From the NCBI GenBank assembly GCA_017303355.1, contig JAFLCU010000010.1, positions 62,001 through 126,000 of the forward strand: a stretch of 64,000 nt of DNA. Direction: 5' to 3'. The notes beneath the pieces are model-generated. The model did not search any database, was not told the DNA's origin, and saw nothing but the letters and a program-made list of their open reading frames with translations. Position numbers and translations under genes: made by a program. The DNA comes from Caulobacterales bacterium. GTDB lineage: Bacteria > Pseudomonadota > Alphaproteobacteria > Caulobacterales > Aquidulcibacteraceae. Below are positions 26,819-36,194 of the stretch, one piece after another. Every line of letters starts with the position of its first letter. Within the stretch, counting starts at the first letter, position 1.

Positions 26819-28807
26819 ATGGGGGGCGGCATGGTGCGGGGTTCGATCTTTTGCGTGGTCGTGTTGATCGCGGCGCTGTCGCAAGCGGCGGCGCAGCCTC
26901 TGCCCGCCAACCTGCTCGCCGAGGACGAAAACGCCTATAGCGCCTCGCTTTCGCCAGATGGCCGCCTGGTGGCGCTCGTTCAGCGTAGCAATGATGCCGA
27001 GACCATCGTGTCGTTCGATTGGCGAACTGGGCAAGCCTCCGCCGTGCAACGGGCGCCGACGGCGCGTGGCGTCTTCGTCGATTGGACGGCGTGGAAAGGC
27101 GATAGCCGGCTCTTGTTTGGCGCGCACCAGCGCGTCGGTTGGGATGGAACGCCTGAGGATGTCGACTATGACATCGTGCGCCGAGTCTATTCCATCAATC
27201 TCGACGGCTCAAACCTGACGCAGATGTTCGAGGGACAAATGCGCCGCCTGCTCAATCCCGATCAGGCGCCCGTGCACCTCATTGATATTCTCGCCAACGA
27301 TCCCGGGCACGCGCTGTTCGGCACCTGGGGCCAAGACGGCTACACTGTGTATCGGGTGGACGTCGCCAGCGGCCGCTCCACGATCATCGATGACGACGCC
27401 GGTTGGGAGACGGGGCGCGTCTATGTCGATGGCCTTGGCAATCCTGTCATTCGGATGGAATTTCTGCCGTGGAATTCCGGCTATCGTTTCTTCCGCCGCG
27501 CGCCGGAGGGACGTCGCTGGGAGCAGGCGCACGAAGTCGTGCGCTCGACGATCGCGCAGAACCGAGATTTTTACCCGCTGCGCGCTGGACCAGGCGCGGG
27601 CCAAGTTTATGTCGCCGCTCGGCCGCCTGGGCAGGAATTTCAGGCGATTTATCTCTACAACACCGCGACCGGCGAACTTGGCGCGCCCATCTATGCGCAT
27701 CCAAGCGCCGACGCCGAGGCCATTCGCGTCGATCCAAACGACAATTCCCTGCTGGCGGGATGTGCGCTCGCGCGGCGCTGGGAATGTCGGGCTACGGACG
27801 CGCGTATGCAGCGTCATTTCGATGCGATCGGGCGGTATTTCGACAATCTCGCCGACTTTTCACTGATGAGCGTGTCGCACGATAGACAAGTGTGGCTGAT
27901 CCAAGCCCAAGGGCCAACGATTCCGCCGACCTTTTATGTGTACGATTTGAGCACCGCGCAGATCACGGCTGTCGCTAGCACGCATCCGCGTGTGCCGCGC
28001 GCGCGCTTGGCCCCGTCACGCGTCGTCGAATATGTCTCGCGCGACGGGACCGCCCTATGGGGCTATCTCACCGCATTGCCGGGCGATGGCGCGCGCCCGC
28101 TGGTGGTGTTGCCGCATGGCGGGCCAGAAGCGCGCGACGATTTCGACTACAACATGCTGGTGCAGTATCTCGCGTCGCGCGGCTATGCGGTGTTTCAGCC
28201 GAATTTCCGCGGCTCCGAGGGTTCGGGGCGTTCGTTCGCGGAAGCCGGCAGGCGCCAATGGGGCTTGCGGATGCAGGATGACGTCACCGATGGCGTGGCG
28301 CACCTCGCCCAGAGCGGCGTCGCCGATGCATCGCGCGTCTGCATCGTCGGCGCGTCATATGGCGGTTACGCGGCGCTCGCCGGCGGCGCCTTCACGCCTG
28401 ATCTCTATCGTTGCGTGGTTTCCGTCGCCGGCGTGAGCGATCTGTTGGCGGTGTTGACCGATGAACGCCAAGGGCGCGGCCGCAATTCCACATCGTACGC
28501 TTATTGGGTTCAGGTGATTGGCGATCCGGCCCGCGACCGCACCGCGCTGGACGCGACCTCGCCAGCACGCCACGCCGACAATTTCCGTGCGCCAGTTTTG
28601 CTCATCCATGGCCGCGCCGATGGCATCGTTTATGTCGAGCAATCGGAAGTGATGCGCGATGCGTTGCAACGTGCGGGCCGACAAGTCCGGTACGTGGAGT
28701 TTGAGGACGAGGGCCATTATTGGGGAAATTGGGAGCCGGCCAATCGCCAACGGTTACTCGAAGAGATTGGCGGCTTCCTCGCCGAACATCTGGGTGGGAC
28801 CCCTTAG
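26819..28807 (+). CDS. Secreted S9-family (prolyl oligopeptidase) peptidase
   Basis: 662 aa. A signal peptide (VRGSIFCVVVLIAALSQAAAQP) is followed by a beta-propeller of about 380 residues and a C-terminal alpha/beta hydrolase. The catalytic Ser513 is in GASYGGYAAL, Asp in LLIHGRADGIVY, and His in FEDEGHYWG. PLVVLPHGGPEARD is the conserved oxyanion-side strand. It should cleave oligopeptides, likely in the periplasm. Two start codons are possible, ATG 26819 and ATG 26831; the second is closer to the signal peptide and has a G-rich upstream stretch. The stop overlaps the convergent SET gene. Confidence 0.88.
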   Translation: MGGGMVRGSIFCVVVLIAALSQAAAQPLPANLLAEDENAYSASLSPDGRLVALVQRSNDAETIVSFDWRTGQASAVQRAPTARGVFVDWTAWKGDSRLLFGAHQRVGWDGTPEDVDYDIVRRVYSINLDGSNLTQMFEGQMRRLLNPDQAPVHLIDILANDPGHALFGTWGQDGYTVYRVDVASGRSTIIDDDAGWETGRVYVDGLGNPVIRMEFLPWNSGYRFFRRAPEGRRWEQAHEVVRSTIAQNRDFYPLRAGPGAGQVYVAARPPGQEFQAIYLYNTATGELGAPIYAHPSADAEAIRVDPNDNSLLAGCALARRWECRATDARMQRHFDAIGRYFDNLADFSLMSVSHDRQVWLIQAQGPTIPPTFYVYDLSTAQITAVASTHPRVPRARLAPSRVVEYVSRDGTALWGYLTALPGDGARPLVVLPHGGPEARDDFDYNMLVQYLASRGYAVFQPNFRGSEGSGRSFAEAGRRQWGLRMQDDVTDGVAHLAQSGVADASRVCIVGASYGGYAALAGGAFTPDLYRCVVSVAGVSDLLAVLTDERQGRGRNSTSYAYWVQVIGDPARDRTALDATSPARHADNFRAPVLLIHGRADGIVYVEQSEVMRDALQRAGRQVRYVEFEDEGHYWGNWEPANRQRLLEEIGGFLAEHLGGTP

Positions 28808-29295
28808 GCGCTCTTGCGCGTGGTCTTTTTCTTTTTCGCGACGACCTTCTTTACGCGCGCGGCGGCGGCCGCGGCCTTCGCGGCCTTGGCGGGGCGGCAT
28901 TTGGCGCAGCCGCAAATGTCCTTCAGGTACTGATTGAAATAATTCTTGCCGTAATCGTAGTTCAGCTCTTCGCCCGGCTTGATGTTGCGCTTGGCGTGGA
29001 TGAACACGCGGCCCTTGTGAATGTTGGGCTCGCAATTGGCGCGGCAGGAATGATTGATGTAGCGCGCCTTGTTCCAGCGCGGGGCGCCGTCGATGGTTTT
29101 GCGGGCGTTGATCTCGAACAGGTATTTGGAGCGGCTCTTTTCTTCCTGCTCCTTGGTGATCTCAACGCCGATATATTCGATCACGCACGACCCCTTCGGG
29201 ATCGGGCTATCGGCGTAAAGGCCAAGACCCGTGGCCGAGCGGCCCACGCGCAGTTCGAAATCACCCGGGGTGTAGGACTTTCTCGTCGTCGCCAT
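28804..29295 (-). CDS. SET-domain protein lysine methyltransferase
   Basis: 163 aa. A compact SET domain: GLGLYADSPIPKGSCVIEYIG (~23-43), the pseudoknot RYINHSCRANCEPN (NHSC 81-84) and GEELNYDYG (108-116), then a post-SET-like zinc motif C128-x-C130-x2-C133. The last ~28 residues are Ala/Lys-rich like a histone H1-type tail. It should transfer methyl groups from SAM to lysines; bacterial targets are mostly unknown but could be a DNA-binding or ribosomal protein. The gene is convergent with the S9 peptidase and has no operon partner. Confidence 0.88.
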   Translation of the reverse strand: MATTRKSYTPGDFELRVGRSATGLGLYADSPIPKGSCVIEYIGVEITKEQEEKSRSKYLFEINARKTIDGAPRWNKARYINHSCRANCEPNIHKGRVFIHAKRNIKPGEELNYDYGKNYFNQYLKDICGCAKCRPAKAAKAAAAAARVKKVVAKKKKTTRKSA

Positions 29296-29425
29296 CGATT
29301 CTTCGCTCCGTTCACCCTAAAGCCGCAAAGGCGTCGCGCTTGGCAAGCGCGACTTAACGTCAGGGCTGAAGGAACAGGGGCTTGCCGAGGCCGGCGGCGC
29401 ACTCGGGCGTGCAGCCGCTAAAGAA

Positions 29426-29502
29426 TGGTCGGAGTAGCAAGATTCGAACTTACGACCCCCACGTCCCGAACGTGGTGCTCTACCAGGCTGAGCTATACTC
29501 CG
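29426..29502 (-). tRNA. tRNA-Pro (CGG anticodon)
   Basis: 77 nt including an encoded CCA. Acceptor CGGAGTA pairs with TACTCCG. The D arm has AGCTCAGCCTGGTAGAGC, and the anticodon stem CCACG/CGTGG encloses loop TTCGGGA with anticodon CGG. The T arm carries GTTCGAATC. All cloverleaf arms pair. Confidence 0.95.
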
Positions 29503-29639
29503 AGGAGGCGGGCTTATAGCGGCTGACTCTGGCCAGCGCAACGCCGCCTGGGCGGGGACGCCTGAACAAAGTTCGCGGGCCTGCCGCGCGCCCATTGCAT
29601 CGGGAAGCGGGCGCCTCTAAGTAGCCGCTTCGCCGGTTT

Positions 29640-29714
29640 TGGGGTGTCGCCAAGCGGTAAGGCAGCGGTTTTTGGTACCGCCATTCCTAGGTTCGAATCC
29701 TAGCACCCCAGCCA
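29640..29714 (+). tRNA. tRNA-Gln (TTG anticodon)
   Basis: 75 nt with encoded CCA. Acceptor TGGGGTG pairs with CACCCCA. The anticodon stem GCGGT/ACCGC encloses loop TTTTGGT with anticodon TTG. The T arm GGTTCGAATCC is standard. It lies 138 bp from the divergent tRNA-Pro. Confidence 0.95.
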
Positions 29715-29793
29715 GCCGCCAGAGGCGGCGCGGCAAATCCCAAAAGACGCCGCCCGTTGAGGCCGCCCCGGAGCATCGCTAGGGTCCGCGCCA

Positions 29794-30762
29794 ATGTCGC
29801 TCGTCGCCATCGTCACGCCGGTTTACGAAGATCAGGAAAGCTTCGCCGAACTCTGCCGCCATCTGGCCGAGGTCGAGAAGGCGGCGGGGGCGCGCTTCCA
29901 TGTGATCGCGGTGGATGATGGCTCGCTGGCGGCGCCGCCGAAAGCGGCCGCGTTGCGCGAGGCGGGCGTCTCGGGTGAGATTCTGCGCCTTGCCCGCAAT
30001 GTGGGCCACCAGGGGGCGATCGCGATCGGGCTGGCGCGCGCGGCGGCCATGCCCAATTTGAGCGCCTGCATCGTGATGGATTCCGACGGCGAGGATACGC
30101 CCGAGAGCATCCCCGGCCTGCTGCGCGCGGTCGCCGATCCGAAGGCCGACGTGGCCGTGGCTGAACGCGCCAAGCGCTCGGAGACGATGACGTTCAAGGC
30201 GTTCTATGCGGTCTATAAGCGCCTCTTCAAATTGCTGACGGGCCAAGTGCTGCGCTTCGGCAATTTCATGGCGCTCTCCCCGGTCGCGATCGAGCGCCTA
30301 TCGGGCATGTACGAGACATCGACGCATGTCGCCGCGGCCGTGGTGAAGGCGAAGCTGCGCCGCGCCGACGTGCCAACCGATCGTGGCGTGCGCTACGCGG
30401 GCACATCGAAAATGAATTTCCCGAGCCTGGTGCTGCATGGCATGCGCGCGGTGATGGTGTTTTCCGATCTGGTGCTGACGCGCATGGCGCTGGCGCTGGT
30501 GGCGATGGCCGCGGCTGTTGTCGCGGTGGTGGCGATCGCGGTGGCGATGCGCTTTCTGGGCATGACCACGCCGGGCTGGGTGACGATCGTCACCGGCTTT
30601 GCGCTTTCGCTTTTCTTGCAGACGGGACTCTTCACGATGATCACGCTCATCGTCTCGAGCCTGGGGCGCGTGGATACGCCGCCGAAAGTGCGCGAGCGGG
30701 CGCTTGAATATATCGCCCGCACCGAGCGCGTTGAAGCGCCGGTCAGCGCCGCGGCGGAATGA
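29794..30762 (+). CDS. Membrane-associated family 2 glycosyltransferase
   Basis: 322 aa. A GT-A domain with VAIVTPVYEDQESF (N-terminal strand), VIAVDDGS (nucleotide binding), LARNVGHQGAIAIGL and CIVMDSDGED (DxD-type metal site) resembles dolichol- or undecaprenyl-phosphate sugar transferases (DPM1/ArnC-like). Two C-terminal transmembrane helices lie at ~228-255 and ~265-292. It probably moves a sugar from a nucleotide donor to a polyprenyl phosphate. The adjacent convergent gene encodes a GT39-like integral-membrane transferase that would use such a lipid-linked donor, so the two may act together. Confidence 0.85.
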   Translation: MSLVAIVTPVYEDQESFAELCRHLAEVEKAAGARFHVIAVDDGSLAAPPKAAALREAGVSGEILRLARNVGHQGAIAIGLARAAAMPNLSACIVMDSDGEDTPESIPGLLRAVADPKADVAVAERAKRSETMTFKAFYAVYKRLFKLLTGQVLRFGNFMALSPVAIERLSGMYETSTHVAAAVVKAKLRRADVPTDRGVRYAGTSKMNFPSLVLHGMRAVMVFSDLVLTRMALALVAMAAAVVAVVAIAVAMRFLGMTTPGWVTIVTGFALSLFLQTGLFTMITLIVSSLGRVDTPPKVRERALEYIARTERVEAPVSAAAE

Positions 30763-32203
30763 TCGCGTAACGCACAAGGATGTCGGGTTCGGCGTCCGTC
30801 TCGCGGGCTGCGCGGAAGCTGAGTTCGTTGACGGGCGCATCGCCGATGAAGGCCGGCAGCGCCGCGGGCTGGGAGCCGCTCCACACCACAAGCGCGCCGT
30901 CGCGCGCCACCTCTTCCGGCGTCACCCACGGCGAGGTCGCGTAATCGCCATTGATCAGCACGGAGGGCGGCGCTGCATCGCGCAGGCCAACGAGGCCCGC
31001 CGTCCAGATATCGCCAGCGACGATGCGCAGCGGCGCGCCATTGGTTTGCAGCGTCCACGCTTCGTGCATCGCCGTACTGATTTCGGCTTGCGGCCAGTTT
31101 CCGCGCAGCGGCTTGCCGGTGAACGCCACGCCATACGCCATGTGGCCAAAATAGAGGCCGGAGACGGCCACGATCAAAACGCCCGCGCCGATCGTAAGCC
31201 CGCGCAAGCGCGCCGTGCTGAACTTTGCGCTGAGCAGCGCGATCACGATGAGGCCGGAGAGCGCGACCATGGGCGCGCCCCATGACGCGCGCAGGCTCGC
31301 GCCGCTGAGAAGCGCGCCGCCCGCCGTCAGCAACGCTGGACCTAACCCGAGCAGCAAGAGATAGCGCAGCGCGCGTTGTCCGGGCTTGGCGGGCGCGTCG
31401 GCGGCGGGCTTGCCGAAGAAGCCGGCGCAGACAAGCAGGATCAGCATCGGCAGATGATCAGCGCCGAGCGTCAGCAGATATTCCAACGGCGCCCACCAGG
31501 CGCCGTCGCTGGCGCGCCGGGCGGCATACGCGAACGGCGAGAAATCGTGCTCGACGAGCCAAAGCACTTGCGGCGCGGCGGCGGCGAGGAAGGCCGCAAA
31601 CGTGAGCCACGGGCCGGGCGATAGGATGCGCGCGCGCGCCGTTGCGTCCCACAGCATCCAGATCGCGGCGACGACCAGCAGAACGCCGGACGAATATTTG
31701 GCCCACAGGCTCAAGCCGGCGATGAGGCCGAGCAGCAGCCAATCGATGAGCTTGTTGTGCGTTGTGGCGCGCCACAGCAGCAGCATCACCAGCGCCCAAA
31801 GCGGCATCTGCGCGACGTTGTGATTGAACTCAGGCGTCGGCCAGCTGAAGAAATAAACACCCGTCAGCAGCAACGTGCCCGCCAATGCGCGCGGGCCGTC
31901 CATCAATTCGCGGCCGAGCGTAAAGACCGCCCAGAACGTGATGGCGATGAAGATTTGCGAGGCGAGATAAGCGGGCCAGCCAACTTGGCCGGTGAGCAGT
32001 CGCAATGGCTCCAGCACGAGGCCGGGCAGGTTCGGGTGCTTGAAAGTGGCGACCACCCACTCGCGGCCCCACGCGTACATTTCGACGACATCAAGCGGGG
32101 GCGCTGCATGTGAGAGTGCGGGCGCCAGGGTCCAGAACGCGATCTGCGCCAGCACGAGCGCGAGCAGGCCGCGCTCCGGCCGCTCCAGCAATGTGTTGAT
32201 CAT
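30743..32203 (-). CDS. GT39/ArnT-like integral-membrane glycosyltransferase
   Basis: 486 aa with about 10-12 hydrophobic segments. The N-terminal loop after helix 1 has the acidic pair of PMT/ArnT enzymes (PPLDVVEMYAWGREW, ~36-50), followed by KHPNLPGLVLEPL and a LGRELMDGPRALAGTLLLTGVYFF segment. A soluble C-terminal part contains IVAGDIWTAG. Enzymes of this class transfer a sugar from a polyprenyl-phosphate donor in the periplasm to protein, lipid A or another glycan. The gene overlaps the convergent GT2 gene by 20 bp at their 3' ends. Confidence 0.8.
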   Translation of the reverse strand: MINTLLERPERGLLALVLAQIAFWTLAPALSHAAPPLDVVEMYAWGREWVVATFKHPNLPGLVLEPLRLLTGQVGWPAYLASQIFIAITFWAVFTLGRELMDGPRALAGTLLLTGVYFFSWPTPEFNHNVAQMPLWALVMLLLWRATTHNKLIDWLLLGLIAGLSLWAKYSSGVLLVVAAIWMLWDATARARILSPGPWLTFAAFLAAAAPQVLWLVEHDFSPFAYAARRASDGAWWAPLEYLLTLGADHLPMLILLVCAGFFGKPAADAPAKPGQRALRYLLLLGLGPALLTAGGALLSGASLRASWGAPMVALSGLIVIALLSAKFSTARLRGLTIGAGVLIVAVSGLYFGHMAYGVAFTGKPLRGNWPQAEISTAMHEAWTLQTNGAPLRIVAGDIWTAGLVGLRDAAPPSVLINGDYATSPWVTPEEVARDGALVVWSGSQPAALPAFIGDAPVNELSFRAARETDAEPDILVRYAIIPPRR

Positions 32204-32225
32204 GATCGACTAGGGCCCCGTCCGT

Positions 32226-32681
32226 TCAGGCCGACATTTGAACGAACATCCACACGCCGCCAAGCGCGAGCGCGAGGATCAGCACCCAGCGCGCCGTCTC
32301 GGCCAGCATGTGCACGACGCCGCGCAGCGGGCTGAACATGGAGAGCGCGAGCGTCACGACGAAGGTCGCGCCGATGGCGAGCCAGGCTTCGAATTCGCCC
32401 AACTGGCTATCAAGTGCTGCGATGAAAGCGAGATAGGCGAACGCCGCCGCCATCGCGAAACGTACGAGCGCTTTGAGAATGGCGCTGCCGGTGCGGTGGA
32501 TTGGGTGTGGGCCGACGGGCGCGGGCGCTACTGGGGCCGGTGCGGGTTCGGGGGGCGCTGCAAGCGCGCGCTCCTCGCGCAGACGCCGCCAAGCTTCCGC
32601 TTCCAGCTCGGCCCGCACCTGCTGTTCGAACATCCAATCGTCGGTCGCGAACCCTGGGGATCTGCCGCGGGAGCCGGCCAT
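32226..32681 (-). CDS. Small hypothetical membrane protein
   Basis: 151 aa from ATG 32681. A cytoplasmic N-terminal region (WMFEQQVRAELEAEAWRRLREE) is followed by a Pro/Ala-rich linker and then three hydrophobic helices at about 75-92, 98-116 and 125-145. No family recognised. It lies 22 bp upstream of and in line with the GT39-like gene, so it may be co-transcribed with it. Confidence 0.6.
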   Translation of the reverse strand: MAGSRGRSPGFATDDWMFEQQVRAELEAEAWRRLREERALAAPPEPAPAPVAPAPVGPHPIHRTGSAILKALVRFAMAAAFAYLAFIAALDSQLGEFEAWLAIGATFVVTLALSMFSPLRGVVHMLAETARWVLILALALGGVWMFVQMSA

Positions 32682-32875
32682 GCACGCACCCTCCAGCGCG
32701 GCATATTGCCGGAGGCCGGGGCTGCCGGAAATAACGTGCGACAGCAATGGCGAAGAAAATTTCGAAATGGTACTTGGCGCCCGCCTTTATCATTAATCGA
32801 TAAAAACTGCTTGCGTTGTGCGTCCGACCATATCATTTATCGATAAACCCCGACTTGGGGGGCGGAGTGCGCCTT

Positions 32876-34630
32876 GTGAAGCAATTCCTGATTACCGTGG
32901 CCGGCGTCCTGACCGGCCTGCTGCTCTTCCTCTTTATCGGCCCGTTCCTGCTGATCGGCATGATCGCCGCTTCGGTTCAGCCGCCGGCGCAGCCGTCGCA
33001 CATGGTGCTGACGCTCGACCTGCGCGAGGAGATGACCGACCAGCGCCCGGCGAGCCCGTTCGCGGCGCTGAGCGGGGGCACGTCGCTGCTGGACACGCTG
33101 GCGCGCATCGAGGCGGCCCGCACCGACGATGCGGTCGAAGGTATTTTCATTCGCGCCAACACGGGCGGCATGCCCGCGGCGCAAGCCGAGGAATTGCGCG
33201 CCGCACTCGCGGCGTTCCGCCAGTCCGGCAAGTTCGTGGTCGCGCACCTGCAAAACGATGGCGTGCGCATGGGCATGCCCGGCTACATGGCGATTGCTGA
33301 TTCAGACGAAGTCTGGCTGCAGGAATCCAGCGAGTTCATGCCGATGGGCCTGACCTCGGAAGTCACCTTCTTCGCCGGCACGCTGCAGCGCTATCACATG
33401 CAGGCGCAGTTCGAGCAGCGCGAGGATTACAAGAATGGTCCGAACTCGCTGACGCAGCGCGACTTCACGCCGGCGCACCGCGAAGCGACGCTTGGCCTGA
33501 TGACCGGCATCTACACCAACATGCTCGCCAATATCGCGGTCGATCGCGGCATCACGCCGGACCAGGCGCGCGCGGCTGTGGAAGCGACGCCGTTCAGCGC
33601 GCAGCGCGCGCGTGAGCTGGGCTTGGTCGATCAATTGGGCCGTCCGGAAGAAGCTGAGCGCGCGGCCTTGGCGCGCGTGGAAAATTCCGAACTCGTGGAC
33701 ATGGCCGAGTATCGCCCGAGCCCGCACACCGGCGGCCGCGCGATCGCTGTTGTGCAAGGCGAAGGCGCGATCGTCTCGGGCCCCGCCGAGGATGGCTTCT
33801 TCAGCGACGAGCAGATGATGAACAGCGACCGCATCGCGCGTGCGCTGCTCGATGCGTCGGAAGATGAAGACGTGGCTGCGATCGTGTTCCGTGTGTCGAG
33901 CCCGGGCGGCTCGGTGGTGGCGTCCGATCAAATCCTGGCGGCGCTGCGCACGGCGCAGGAGCGCGGCAAGCGTGTGGTCGTCTCGATGGGCGATGTCGCG
34001 GCCTCGGGCGGCTATTACGTCTCGACGTTCGCCGATGAGATCGTCGCCTCGCCTTCGACCATCACCGGCTCGATCGGCGTCTATGGCGGCAAGCTGATCA
34101 TTGGCCCGGCGATGGATCATTATCTCTCCACCAACACCGAGACGATTTCGGTCGGTTCGCCGCTGGTCGAGATGTTCACGAGCGAGCGTCCGTTCAATCA
34201 GGCCGAACGCGCCGCCTTCGCGGGCTTCATCGATCGCACCTACACGACCTTCATCGGCCTTGTCGCCGAAGGTCGCGAGATGACGCCAGAGCAAGCGCGC
34301 GCGGTCGCGGGCGGGCGCGTTTGGACCGGTCAGCAAGCGCTTGAGCGCGGTCTGGTCGATCACATTGGCGGCTTCTCGGTCGCGGTGCAGCGGGCGCGTG
34401 CGCTGGCCGGCATCGCTGACGATGCGCAGGTTGAGCTGCGTTATTTCCCGCAAGCGGAAAGCCCGTTCAAATCGTTCGAGCGCCTGTTCGGCGTGTCGGC
34501 GCAAAGTGCTGAAGCGCTGGTGCAATTGAACGCGGTGCTCTCGGATCCGCGCGTGCGCCGCTCGATGGCGGCGCTGCGCGAAGAAGACGCCAACGTGCGC
34601 GCCGAAACCGAAGGCTACGACATCCGCTAA
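32876..34630 (+). CDS. sppA: Signal peptide peptidase SppA, 67-kDa type
   Basis: 584 aa from GTG 32876, which lies 8 nt after GGCGGAG; GTG 32867 in frame is an alternative. An N-terminal membrane anchor FLITVAGVLTGLLLFLFIGPFLLIGMIAAS is followed by two S49 domains. The catalytic Lys is K186 in EDYKNGPNSLTQ and the catalytic Ser is S377 in DVAASGGYY, followed by ITGSIGVYGG. It degrades signal peptides left in the inner membrane. A strong terminator follows. Confidence 0.92.
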   Translation: MKQFLITVAGVLTGLLLFLFIGPFLLIGMIAASVQPPAQPSHMVLTLDLREEMTDQRPASPFAALSGGTSLLDTLARIEAARTDDAVEGIFIRANTGGMPAAQAEELRAALAAFRQSGKFVVAHLQNDGVRMGMPGYMAIADSDEVWLQESSEFMPMGLTSEVTFFAGTLQRYHMQAQFEQREDYKNGPNSLTQRDFTPAHREATLGLMTGIYTNMLANIAVDRGITPDQARAAVEATPFSAQRARELGLVDQLGRPEEAERAALARVENSELVDMAEYRPSPHTGGRAIAVVQGEGAIVSGPAEDGFFSDEQMMNSDRIARALLDASEDEDVAAIVFRVSSPGGSVVASDQILAALRTAQERGKRVVVSMGDVAASGGYYVSTFADEIVASPSTITGSIGVYGGKLIIGPAMDHYLSTNTETISVGSPLVEMFTSERPFNQAERAAFAGFIDRTYTTFIGLVAEGREMTPEQARAVAGGRVWTGQQALERGLVDHIGGFSVAVQRARALAGIADDAQVELRYFPQAESPFKSFERLFGVSAQSAEALVQLNAVLSDPRVRRSMAALREEDANVRAETEGYDIR

Positions 34631-34652
34631 GCCAAGCTCCATAGCCCCTCGA

Positions 34653-34688
34653 CGGCCCTTCGTGGAAACACGGAGGGCCGCTTCTTTT
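34653..34688 (+). terminator. Rho-independent terminator after sppA
   Basis: A 12-bp GC-rich stem CGGCCCTTCGTG / CACGGAGGGCCG with a GAAA tetraloop (34653-34680) is followed by CTTCTTTT. It lies 23 bp after the sppA stop and can also help end the leftward transcript from the purQ side. Confidence 0.85.
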
Positions 34689-34702
34689 GGGGCGCGTGGC
34701 GC

Positions 34703-35107
34703 TTAGCTCTTGTTCTCGACTTCGTATTTCGGGAGGTCGGCGCGTAGGGTTTCGTAGAGCCGCTCCACGAAACGTTCGGCGTCGTCATCGACGAAATCGT
34801 CGAAATAGTCCGGATGATTGGACTCGAACACGTACTCGCCGTCCTCGGCGAAGATGAAGCCGAGTTCTTCATCGGTCTGCACGTGGATGACGGCGATCTG
34901 CGTCTCCTCGTCATCTTCGTCGCCCAGCGTGAACGTGAGGCGGCGCGAGGAAATCTTCTGCGCGAGAATAGGCGCCAGCGCCTGAAGCGCGGCGAGATCG
35001 TCGAACCCGTCTTCCTGGTTCAACGAGGCTTCAAGGCGTTTGCGCGCGGAATCGACCTCGGCGTCGAAATCCGAACCGGGCGCGGCGGTTTGTTTTTTCA
35101 CGCTCAT
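34703..35107 (-). CDS. Hypothetical acidic protein coupled to purQ
   Basis: 134 aa, very acidic, with [23 protein letters not shown] and [23 protein letters not shown] type stretches. No known domain recognised. Its ATG overlaps the purQ stop (ATGA), so the two are translationally coupled. The position suggests a housekeeping rather than accessory role, but nothing shows a link to purine synthesis. Confidence 0.65.
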   Translation of the reverse strand: MSVKKQTAAPGSDFDAEVDSARKRLEASLNQEDGFDDLAALQALAPILAQKISSRRLTFTLGDEDDEETQIAVIHVQTDEELGFIFAEDGEYVFESNHPDYFDDFVDDDAERFVERLYETLRADLPKYEVENKS

Positions 35108-35766
35108 GCCGCTTCCATCAAGCTTTCGAACACCGCGCGCCCGCCGATGCGGCCGAGCACGGGATCGGACGCGCGTTCGGGGTGAGGCATCATGCCCATG
35201 ACGTTGCCGCGATCATTGATGATGCCGGCGATGTCGCGCGCCGAACCGTTCGGGTTGTCGAGATATCGGAACACCACGCGGCCTTCGCCCTCCAATCGAT
35301 CCAGCGTCGCATCATCGGCGACGAAGCGGCCGTCGCCGTGCGCGATCGGGATTTCGGTTTCGCGGGTTTCGCGATAGGCGCGCGTGAAGGCGGTGTTGCC
35401 GTTGTCGATGGCGAGCGCGACCTCCTTGCAAGCGAATTTCAAACCGGCGTTGCGGGCGAGCGCGCCCGGCAGCAGTCGCGTTTCGGTAAGAACTTGGAAG
35501 CCGTTGCAGATGCCCAGGACGAGGCCGCCGCGTTCGGCATGATCGATGACGGCGCGCATCACCGGGCTTTTCGCCGCCATGGCGCCGGAGCGCAGATAGT
35601 CGCCATAAGAGAAGCCGCCGGGCAGCACGACGAGATCGAGGCCGTCCGGCAAGGTGGTATCCTTATGCCAGACCATGCTGGCGGGCTTGCCGGTGATGCG
35701 CTCCAGCGCGCGTGCGGCGTCGCGGTCGCAATTGGACCCCGGAAAGACGATGACGGCTGATTTCAT
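35104..35766 (-). CDS. purQ: Phosphoribosylformylglycinamidine synthase subunit PurQ
   Basis: 220 aa, class I glutamine amidotransferase. The nucleophile is in [25 protein letters not shown] starts the fold and [10 protein letters not shown] carries the catalytic His/Glu. It supplies ammonia from glutamine to PurL for FGAM synthesis, in complex with PurS. PurS is usually the immediate neighbour, but here purS lies 6 kb upstream on the same strand. Confidence 0.95.
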   Translation of the reverse strand: MKSAVIVFPGSNCDRDAARALERITGKPASMVWHKDTTLPDGLDLVVLPGGFSYGDYLRSGAMAAKSPVMRAVIDHAERGGLVLGICNGFQVLTETRLLPGALARNAGLKFACKEVALAIDNGNTAFTRAYRETRETEIPIAHGDGRFVADDATLDRLEGEGRVVFRYLDNPNGSARDIAGIINDRGNVMGMMPHPERASDPVLGRIGGRAVFESLMEAA

Positions 35767-35839
35767 GGGCCTTCCATAAGCTGCGTCGCTGGTAAATTAA
35801 AGGCGCGAGGCGCGGCTGGCGCATGCTAGGGACGAGTTT

Positions 35840-36073
35840 ATGGCCACCTGGGTTTTGATCGCGATTTTCGCAACCATCGCCGTGACGGCGCTGCTGGTCC
35901 GCATCCTGATGGCGGTCAACGGCCAGGGCCGGGCGAAGCCGGGGTCGGACAACGGCGGCGATGCCGGTCCGGTTTACGTGGGCGATAGCGGGCGTCGCGT
36001 TGATCACGACAATGACGGCGGCGGTGATCCCGGAGATGGCGGCGGAGGCGATGGCGGCGGCGGGGGCGATTGA
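35840..36073 (+). CDS. Small membrane protein with Gly/Asp-rich tail
   Basis: 77 aa. One N-terminal transmembrane helix (WVLIAIFATIAVTALLVRILMAV) is followed by a low-complexity tail of Gly and Asp that begins around residue 35 and ends GGGD. Similar small proteins with glycine-rich ends occur in alphaproteobacteria. Function unknown. Divergent from purQ, 73 bp away. Confidence 0.5.
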   Translation: MATWVLIAIFATIAVTALLVRILMAVNGQGRAKPGSDNGGDAGPVYVGDSGRRVDHDNDGGGDPGDGGGGDGGGGGD

Positions 36074-36086
36074 GCCCCTACGCAAT

Positions 36087-36113
36087 TGTCATGAACCTTT
36101 GCACCAGTGTCAC
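36087..36113 (+). promoter_or_regulatory. Possible PhoB boxes upstream of the PstS-like gene
   Basis: Two TGTCAY elements (36087 and 36108) lie 21 bp apart, about 80-105 bp before the PstS-like start. PhoB boxes are repeats of a TGTCA core with about 11-bp period, so two turns apart is close but not exact. Suggestive because of the neighbouring gene. Confidence 0.3.
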
Positions 36114-36194
36114 AATTCACAGGCAGAAGCCGCATCGCGCTGACTCGCCAGGGCAAGACGCTTGGCGGGCGTGTTCCGCGAGTGGAGTTTCAAG

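Noticed and set aside
29426..29714. tRNA-Pro or tRNA-Gln as integration site of an island
   Set aside because: No integrase or tRNA 3'-end repeat was found nearby, and both flanks are core genes.
33302..34642. 446-aa minus-strand frame antisense to sppA
   Set aside because: Arg/His/Asp-rich composition without a domain; exact shadow of the SppA coding sequence, which has both catalytic residues.
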